Positions 59,101 through 64,000 of a stretch of 64,000 nt of DNA are shown in pieces. The stretch is from Lachnospiraceae bacterium. GTDB lineage: Bacteria > Bacillota_A > Clostridia > Lachnospirales > Lachnospiraceae. A program made the translations under genes and the position numbers. The stretch is taken from contig JAILCT010000265.1 in NCBI GenBank assembly GCA_024690425.1, forward strand, positions 10,494 to 74,493. The letters run 5' to 3'. The notes under the pieces are model-generated. The model was not told the origin of the DNA, made no database searches, and worked only from the letters and a program-made list of their open reading frames with translations. Within the stretch, counting starts at the first letter, position 1; every line of letters begins with the position of its first letter.

Positions 59101-59480
59101 AGGAAGAATTCGATATCATGAAGACCCATACGACCAGCGGATGCGAGATCCTTAACAAGATGCCCGCTGACTGGGACAGGACTTACATGCGGATCAGTAT
59201 GGAAATATGCCGTTACCATCATGAGAAATACGACGGCAAGGGATATCCCGAAGGCCTCTCCGGTGATATGATACCCATTTCCGCTCAGATAGTTTCGGTT
59301 GCGGATTGTTACGATGCACTCGTAAGCAAGCGTGTGTACAAGGATGCTTATTCATGCGACAAGGCATACAATATGATTAGAAATGGCGAATGCGGTGTCT
59401 TCTCGCCCAAGCTTATGGACAGTTTCTCAAGATGCAAGGACCTCTTTGAGATGCAGGTTAATATGACTCAAAATGGATGA
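56184..59480 (+). CDS. Two-SBP membrane sensor with HD-GYP cyclic-di-GMP phosphodiesterase domain
   Basis: A 1098-residue sensor. A signal peptide (1-32) is followed by two tandem periplasmic solute-binding (SBP_bac_3) domains (about 40-275 and 293-510), a membrane segment (533-557), a coiled coil, PAS-like regions (about 590-860) and a C-terminal HD-GYP domain (about 890-1085). The catalytic HD is His953-Asp954 in LHDVGKI, HHEKYDGKGYP is intact with GYP at 1020-1022, and SVADCYDAL follows. It probably hydrolyses cyclic-di-GMP in response to an amino-acid-like ligand, but the ligand is unknown. GTG start. Confidence 0.92.
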   Translation: MRDFSRRIICILIAAGMLILSLPACVFDCYAAAETNTRDVSVAYFYDKSYFGDNYDKGVKSGFGYEYLQAIANFSGWKYDYVYGDYNSLLEMFMLGKIDIMPGLPRSFDVNKYYEKLESEAKNEEIKYNIQQNHIDVLFPNQPMNSVDYYLCLPSGTNSDTFMITSISHTKLGVPANISDYAKEWDKKLGLYCDITVYDNEASCINALNNGEIKAIFAQSDAAESGLIVTRKAGSIDYYLAVSSNKRTLLSNINNALEMISSSSNGMISSVQTSSDHGGEFDKALSNVEKNWVDDHSKLVVGTPSNFLPYSNYNAETGETSGFIYDAFQELMNSLDVNIDIEFKHYDYYDDLIEAMAAGDVDAVFPVPAYLYQSEKNDYVYTSVFANESMSLVYKDVYTEGSLATLAYLDTGISKYFDEEYYSSSQLLKYSTNEECMQAVFDEQVSSTIMRTSSVQEIFGKNKKLAELKYITLPQQLELSIGVKRGNVGLYTLLNRASNIAFRSNSINYLMLDARAAETGTDKADLSTIVKSEGFILGLIIALLVIVIILLSTSMVRVVKASRKLKKANTEIKGVAQLQQQNFDIIGILARDYSSVFKVNLETEDLQTFRMETNDDHKFGNMIRLGAKYTDVFNQYVRDNVYEDDKPKMYDEIGIPIIRKKLRKRNSYAVRFRKIVGEEEPRYYEFRVSTVDIDITGKILSVVIAFIDCNDEILHEMKYMKSLEKALKSDAVITGLTGDFDWVAYVANTESKDSTGVTHYRIGDMFKERFPDWENENNYHQMMNLIAESLIIPEDRKLFLNEVSRSHIRKHLAHDVAFFVNFRIINKDGMVEYYQMKCVSDVADGRLYGFILGFHSVDDEIRKEREQQEKLEQKVAERTVQLKEKNESLNRMNNDIIELMGNVVEGRDEESGQHVRRVKNFTNILADQVMRDYPEYGLSPELVDIITSASALHDVGKIMIPDSILLKPGRLTKEEFDIMKTHTTSGCEILNKMPADWDRTYMRISMEICRYHHEKYDGKGYPEGLSGDMIPISAQIVSVADCYDALVSKRVYKDAYSCDKAYNMIRNGECGVFSPKLMDSFSRCKDLFEMQVNMTQNG

Positions 59481-60999
59481 TGGATCACGCAGCTTTCTGG
59501 CAATAGACCTCAAATCATTTTATGCATCGGTTGAATGCGTTGACCGCGACATGGATCCTCTGGATACGAATCTTGTTGTCGCCGACACATCAAGAACCGA
59601 AAAGACAATATGTCTTGCGGTGACCCCTTCACTGAAGGCTTATGGTATTCCGGGAAGGGCCAGGCTCTTTGAAGTATTAAGTGCGGTAAGAAATGTAAAT
59701 GAAGATCGCAGAAAATCATATGGACATGATTTTTCAGGTAAGTCATTTATTGCATCAGAGCTTGACAATGACCCTTCACTGGAACTTGACTTCATCGCGG
59801 CAATTCCCAGAATGTCGCGGTATATGGAGGTCAGTACACACATATATAACATCTATCTTAAATATGTAGCACCCGAAGATATTCACGTTTATTCGGTAGA
59901 TGAAGTCTTTATCGATGTGACATCCTATCTTAAAACATATGAAATGACTCCCAGAGAACTGGCTGTAAAGATGATCAGGGATGTACTCACGGAAACAGGT
60001 ATTACTGCAACTGCGGGTATAGGGACCAATATGTATCTTTGCAAGGTTGCAATGGACATTGTTGCCAAGCATACACAGGCTGACAGCGACGGTGTAAGGG
60101 TTGCAGAGCTTGATGAATCATCTTACAGAAGGCTGTTATGGGGACACAGGCCTCTTACAGACTTTTGGCGTGTCGGCCGCGGGATCGCAAAAAAGCTTGA
60201 AGCTAACGGTATGTTTACCATGGGGGATATAGCAAGGTGTTCTCTTGGCGAACTCAATGAATATCACAACGAAGATCTTCTGTACCGTCTGTTCGGCGTA
60301 AATGCCGAACTCTTGATAGATCATGCATGGGGGTATGAGCCATGTCTGATCTCGCATGTAAAGGCGTATAAGCCTGTAAGTAATTCGATAGGTACAGGGC
60401 AGGTTCTTAAAGAGCCTTATTCCAATGAAAAGGGACGGCTTATTGTATGGGAAATGACCGACCTGCTTGTACTTGATCTTGTTGAAAAGCGCCTCATGAC
60501 AGATCAGATAGTCCTTTACATAGGTTATGATACCGTTAACTTAAAAAGCAAAGATAAGACTAACAAATATAAGGGGCAGGTGACTGAAGATCACTACGGA
60601 AGATTTGTGCCCAAGCCTGCACACGGCAGTATCAACTTAAGATCATATTCTTCCTCGACTCAGGAAATCCTTGAAGCAGTCCTCGAACTTTATGACAACA
60701 TAACCGATAAGTCTCTTCTTATCAGAAGGGTAAATGTTACGGCTAATAATGTGATAGACGAAGAGAAGGCAGGGGAGAGCAGGAAATATGAGCAGCTAAG
60801 CCTCTTTGCAGATAATGAAAGCCTTACACAGATGGAAGCCGACGAGGATGAACGGCTTAAGAAGGAGAAGGATATGCAGCATGCCGTGATCGACATTAAA
60901 AAGAAATTCGGTAAAAATGCCATACTTAAGGGAAGCAACTTTGTTGATGGCGCAATGACAATAGAAAGAAACAGCCAGATAGGCGGACACAGGTCATAG
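59473..60999 (+). CDS. Y-family DNA polymerase, UmuC/DinB-like
   Basis: An error-prone translesion polymerase of 508 residues. The palm motif LAIDLKSFYASVE contains the first metal Asp, and SVDEVFID gives the catalytic Asp-Glu pair. GIGTNMYLCKVAMDIVAK (fingers/thumb) is followed by a little-finger domain (about 330-460). The Gram-positive long version (YqjW/UvrX-like) fits better than short DinB. Its start overlaps the HD-GYP gene by 8 bases, so the two genes share a transcript. A small YolD-like gene follows 4 bases later, a common partner. Confidence 0.93.
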   Translation: MDDGSRSFLAIDLKSFYASVECVDRDMDPLDTNLVVADTSRTEKTICLAVTPSLKAYGIPGRARLFEVLSAVRNVNEDRRKSYGHDFSGKSFIASELDNDPSLELDFIAAIPRMSRYMEVSTHIYNIYLKYVAPEDIHVYSVDEVFIDVTSYLKTYEMTPRELAVKMIRDVLTETGITATAGIGTNMYLCKVAMDIVAKHTQADSDGVRVAELDESSYRRLLWGHRPLTDFWRVGRGIAKKLEANGMFTMGDIARCSLGELNEYHNEDLLYRLFGVNAELLIDHAWGYEPCLISHVKAYKPVSNSIGTGQVLKEPYSNEKGRLIVWEMTDLLVLDLVEKRLMTDQIVLYIGYDTVNLKSKDKTNKYKGQVTEDHYGRFVPKPAHGSINLRSYSSSTQEILEAVLELYDNITDKSLLIRRVNVTANNVIDEEKAGESRKYEQLSLFADNESLTQMEADEDERLKKEKDMQHAVIDIKKKFGKNAILKGSNFVDGAMTIERNSQIGGHRS

Positions 61000-61003
61000 A
61001 GGG

Positions 61004-61222
61004 ATGAGCATGGAAGAAACTAGAGAATATGATGATATCATAAATCTTAAAAGGCCGGAATCGGGAAGGCATCCCCGTATGCCGGTAGAAAACAGGGCGG
61101 CTCAGTTCTCACCCTTTGCAGCGCTTACCGGTTTTGACAGTGCAATAGACAATACTGCAAGGGAGACTACTGAGAGCATCATAGCATCGGAATTGGGATA
61201 CACTTTTGAAGAAGCACCTTAG
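61004..61222 (+). CDS. Small YolD-like protein, partner of Y-family polymerase
   Basis: A 72-residue soluble protein. The RAAQFSPFAALTGFDSAI motif (about 31-48) is the hallmark of small YolD/YqjX-like proteins encoded next to Y-family polymerases in Firmicutes. It may help target or regulate the polymerase; this is inferred from context. The ATG at 61004 is followed by another at 61010, either of which could start it. Confidence 0.85.
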   Translation: MSMEETREYDDIINLKRPESGRHPRMPVENRAAQFSPFAALTGFDSAIDNTARETTESIIASELGYTFEEAP

Positions 61223-61248
61223 GCAGCCTTTTTATATTGTATGTAATG

Positions 61249-61257
61249 TGTTATAAT
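61249..61257 (+). promoter_or_regulatory. Extended -10 promoter before the SPFH gene
   Basis: TGTTATAAT is an extended -10 box, 37 bases before the SPFH start codon. No good -35 box is seen. Confidence 0.55.
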
Positions 61258-61293
61258 TCAACTATTATAAATATGGCAAGGGAGGTAACGTTT

Positions 61294-62301
61294 ATGCCTG
61301 CATTAACAGCTTTATTTGTTATTATTTTTATCTTTATCATTCTTCTGTTCAAGAGTCTGTGTATAGTTCCACAGGCAAGTGCTTACATAGTTGAAGAGCT
61401 GGGAAAATACAAGACAACATTAAGCGCCGGTCTTAATTTTATGTGGCCTTTTATAGACCGTGTAGTAAAGAAAGTATCACTTAAGGAGCAGGTTGCTGAT
61501 TTTGAACCCCAGCCTGTCATTACCAAGGATAATGTTACAATGATGGTTGATTCGGTCGTATTCTTTCAGGTTTTCAATGCCGAACTCTTTACATACGGTG
61601 TTGAACGTCCGATCGCCGCTATAGAGAACCTGTCGGCTACCACGCTCAGGAATATCATCGGTTCAATGACCCTTGATGAAACACTTACATCTCGTGACAA
61701 CATAAATGCGCAGATAACCTCAATACTTGATGAAGCAACCGACAAGTGGGGTATAAAGGTAAGCCGTGTTGAAGTTAAGAATATACAGCCGCCCAGGTCC
61801 ATTCAGGATGCAATGGAGAAGCAGATGAGGGCTGAGCGAGAGAAGAGGGAAGCCATCCTTACTGCGGAAGGTAAAAAACAGTCAGCCATAACATTGGCAG
61901 AAGGTGAAAAACAGGCTGCTATCTTAAGGGCTGAAGCAGTTAAGGAACAGCGTATTCGTGAGGCGGAAGGTGAGGCAGAAGCTCTTCTTGCAGTACAGCG
62001 CGCAAGGGCAGAGTCCATCAAGCTTATAAATGAGGCCCGTCCTTCAAGCCAGTACCTCCAGTTAAAGTCATACGAAACTGCAGAAAAGATGGCAGACGGT
62101 CAGGCAACAAAGATCATAGTTCCTTCAGATGTTGCCAATCTGTCAGGTACACTTGCAGCATTGTCCGAAGTTGTTAAGACACCAGGACCCGCACCTCATC
62201 CCCAGGCACCGCATGGAACACCCGCACCCGCCCAAAGGAGAGAAGCTGTAAGGCCTGCAGAACCCAAGCAGGGGATAATAGACCGTATGATAGGTGAATA
62301 A
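61294..62301 (+). CDS. SPFH/stomatin-like membrane protein (QmcA type)
   Basis: A 335-residue protein anchored by one N-terminal membrane segment (about 3-22). The SPFH domain (about 25-190) has VPQASAYIVEELGKYKTTL and TLRNIIGSMTLDETLTSRD, and is followed by a long helical stretch (about 185-265) rich in Ala, Glu and Arg, typical of oligomerising flotillin/stomatin proteins. The C-terminus is Pro-rich. AAGGGAGGT lies 7 bases before ATG 61294, favouring this start over an upstream in-frame one. Probably organises membrane protein quality control; exact role unproven. Confidence 0.93.
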   Translation: MPALTALFVIIFIFIILLFKSLCIVPQASAYIVEELGKYKTTLSAGLNFMWPFIDRVVKKVSLKEQVADFEPQPVITKDNVTMMVDSVVFFQVFNAELFTYGVERPIAAIENLSATTLRNIIGSMTLDETLTSRDNINAQITSILDEATDKWGIKVSRVEVKNIQPPRSIQDAMEKQMRAEREKREAILTAEGKKQSAITLAEGEKQAAILRAEAVKEQRIREAEGEAEALLAVQRARAESIKLINEARPSSQYLQLKSYETAEKMADGQATKIIVPSDVANLSGTLAALSEVVKTPGPAPHPQAPHGTPAPAQRREAVRPAEPKQGIIDRMIGE

Positions 62302-62302
62302 T

Positions 62303-62722
62303 ATGGCTGCAACATATGCATTTATCCCGTTTATATTCAATATATTTATAATTGCCGTCATAATTTTCAGTATCAAAAACAGGCTTAACGGTCAGAGCGG
62401 CAGAAAGAGCGGGAACCGGAAGGATGATCCTAACGTTAACAATTTTAACGAAATGGTCAGTCAATATAATAAGGTAAACAACAAGGCTTCCACCGTAAAG
62501 CTTCAGGACAGCATGACCCTTAAGGATGACAGGTCGAACGACTGGATGGCAAGACAGTTAAGAGACGAAGCTGTAGCCATGGTAAAGGTAAGTGATATGT
62601 TCAAGCTTAAGCAGACACATATGAATAACTGTGATGCTGAATTCATCAAGCGTTTCCACGAATCCTCCTGCGATGCGAACGGGGTGGATGACGGTACTCA
62701 TAAAAAGTCCGGAAGAAAATGA
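62303..62722 (+). CDS. Small membrane protein of unknown function
   Basis: A 139-residue protein with one N-terminal membrane segment (about 4-25) and a hydrophilic, Lys/Asn/Asp-rich cytosolic part. No known motif is visible except two isolated cysteines near the end (NNCDAEF, ESSCDA). AGGTGA sits 5 bases before ATG 62303, inside the end of the SPFH gene, so the pair is probably translationally coupled and may work together. Confidence 0.75.
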   Translation: MAATYAFIPFIFNIFIIAVIIFSIKNRLNGQSGRKSGNRKDDPNVNNFNEMVSQYNKVNNKASTVKLQDSMTLKDDRSNDWMARQLRDEAVAMVKVSDMFKLKQTHMNNCDAEFIKRFHESSCDANGVDDGTHKKSGRK

Positions 62723-62741
62723 TATACAGATACGTTTTTGT

Positions 62742-62770
62742 TTGACAAGCCGGACAATAGATGGTAATAT
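62742..62770 (+). promoter_or_regulatory. Promoter of rplU-prp-rpmA
   Basis: TTGACA (62742-62747), a 17-base spacer, and TAATAT (62765-62770), near consensus. Confidence 0.88.
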
Positions 62771-62774
62771 ATCT

Positions 62775-62850
62775 GAGTATGCCGCTTAGTGGGGTTGTAA
62801 ATGTGTTGCTTTTAACACTACCGAAGCTAGCGAGTAAATAGAACAGGAGG
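62775..62850 (+). promoter_or_regulatory. Ribosomal protein L21 leader
   Basis: The 5' leader of rplU contains ATGCCGCTTAGTGGG (62779-62793), followed by paired T/G-rich and A/C-rich segments ending in AGCTAGCGAGTAAAT. It resembles the L21 leader family of Firmicutes, thought to mediate autoregulation by L21. Recognised from memory of the conserved start, not by covariance search. Confidence 0.65.
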
Positions 62851-62856
62851 TGTCCT

Positions 62857-63162
62857 ATGTACGCAATTATTGCAACAGGCGGAAAGCAGTATAAGGTGTC
62901 TGAAGGCGATGTTATCAAGGTTGAGAAGTTGGCTGCAGAGGCAGGTGACAGCGTTACCTTTGACCAGGTTCTTGCTGTAAGCGATAAGAAGCTCATGGTA
63001 GGTGATGATGTAGCCAAGGCTACCGTATCAGCTACAGTTGTTGAGAACGGCCGCGGTAAGAAGGTTATCGTATACCGTTACAAGAGGAAGAGCGGATATC
63101 ATAAGAAGAACGGTCACAGACAAGCATACACTCAGGTTAAGATTGATAAGATCAACGCTTAA
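62857..63162 (+). CDS. rplU: 50S ribosomal protein L21
   Basis: A 101-residue large-subunit protein that binds 23S rRNA. Signature: [18 protein letters not shown] at the start and [18 protein letters not shown] at the end. GGAGGTG precedes the ATG. It is the first gene of the conserved rplU-prp-rpmA-obg block. Confidence 0.98.
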   Translation: MYAIIATGGKQYKVSEGDVIKVEKLAAEAGDSVTFDQVLAVSDKKLMVGDDVAKATVSATVVENGRGKKVIVYRYKRKSGYHKKNGHRQAYTQVKIDKINA

Positions 63163-63171
63163 GGATCTGAT

Positions 63172-63489
63172 ATGATTACGGCTAAGGTTCTTAAACATAA
63201 TGGGGATTATCGCTCGTTTTCATGTGAGGGACATGCATTTTATGAAGATCCGGGTAAGGATATAGTATGTGCAGCAGTATCAGTGCTGGTAATAAACACT
63301 GCCAATTCACTTGATGCATTAACAGGCAACGAGCTTAGGGCTTCCAATGATGGTCATATACGTTGGGAATTTGTGAAAGTTCCTGATGAGAGCGGGAAGC
63401 TTCTAATGGATTCTCTCATGTTGGGCCTTAAGGAAATTGAGAAAAAGTACGGAAATAATTATTTTAGACTAATGATCGAGGAGGTGTAA
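63172..63489 (+). CDS. prp: Ribosomal-processing cysteine protease Prp
   Basis: Removes the N-terminal propeptide of ribosomal protein L27. The 105-residue protein has the catalytic His in GHA (His21) and Cys in DIVCAAVS (Cys33), matching the 12-residue spacing of the family. Its substrate is encoded by the next gene, 3 bases downstream, and carries the cleavage site. Confidence 0.95.
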   Translation: MITAKVLKHNGDYRSFSCEGHAFYEDPGKDIVCAAVSVLVINTANSLDALTGNELRASNDGHIRWEFVKVPDESGKLLMDSLMLGLKEIEKKYGNNYFRLMIEEV

Positions 63490-63492
63490 ACC

Positions 63493-64000
<508 letters not shown>

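Overview
The window is a gene-dense, moderately low-GC stretch of a Firmicutes chromosome, most consistent with an anaerobic Lachnospiraceae-type bacterium (Butyrivibrio/Pseudobutyrivibrio relatives). Pointers are the SCIFF peptide plus its radical-SAM maturase beside a fused secDF, a HemZ-type radical SAM protein, a tryptophan T-box, an L27 propeptide with its Prp protease, an L21 leader, a 1414-residue acyl-CoA dehydratase activase fusion, and MurE with a meso-DAP type DNPR motif. Almost everything is on the plus strand; the activase is the only clear minus-strand gene. I see no tRNA, rRNA, CRISPR array, insertion sequence or prophage. Both edges cut genes: rel on the left and obg on the right.

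Layout. 1-7143: rel (partial), a glyoxalase-II-like hydrolase, hemZ, hisS, aspS. 7168-9916: a zinc-ribbon membrane protein and a CBS/CorC transporter-like protein. 9943-13951: the SCIFF peptide (47 aa), a strong hairpin, the maturase and secDF. 14027-19254: recJ, murE, rpsB, tsf. 19315-24734: a GH2 glycosidase, a propeller lipoprotein and an aromatic amino acid cluster (chorismate mutase, aroQ, tyrA). 24773-28365: an ECF sigma factor, its membrane anti-sigma partner and a vWA lipoprotein. 28382-30243: a long inverted repeat and a chemoreceptor. 30293-38300: a T-box controlled trp operon (trpCFBAD, an aldolase-like gene, trpEG). 38413-40318: the last two steps of IMP synthesis on separate genes. 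40345-47457: a degenerate hybrid signalling protein, the activase, and a rhomboid-like zinc-finger protein. 47481-54600: a sigma-70-like protein without promoter-reading parts, an M16C protease, a DUF4349 lipoprotein, era, recO, a lipoprotein. 54624-62722: glyS, a two-SBP HD-GYP sensor, a Y-family polymerase with a small partner, an SPFH protein and a small membrane protein. 62742-64000: rplU, prp, rpmA, obg.

The observation I consider most novel is a shared promoter motif, CCATAA, 16 or 17 bases, CGTATC, then an ATAT-containing stretch. It occurs before the ECF sigma operon, before the vWA lipoprotein, and 20 kb away before the M16C protease/DUF4349/era/recO run. It suggests an autoregulated envelope regulon whose secreted products share acidic, low-complexity segments. 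Three further proteins look like catalytically or DNA-binding-dead versions of signalling families: a hybrid receiver/Hpt protein with both phospho-sites replaced, a sigma-70 relative with core-binding parts only, and a rhomboid-like protein with no visible GxSG site. All functional statements come from reading the sequence; no database search was run.
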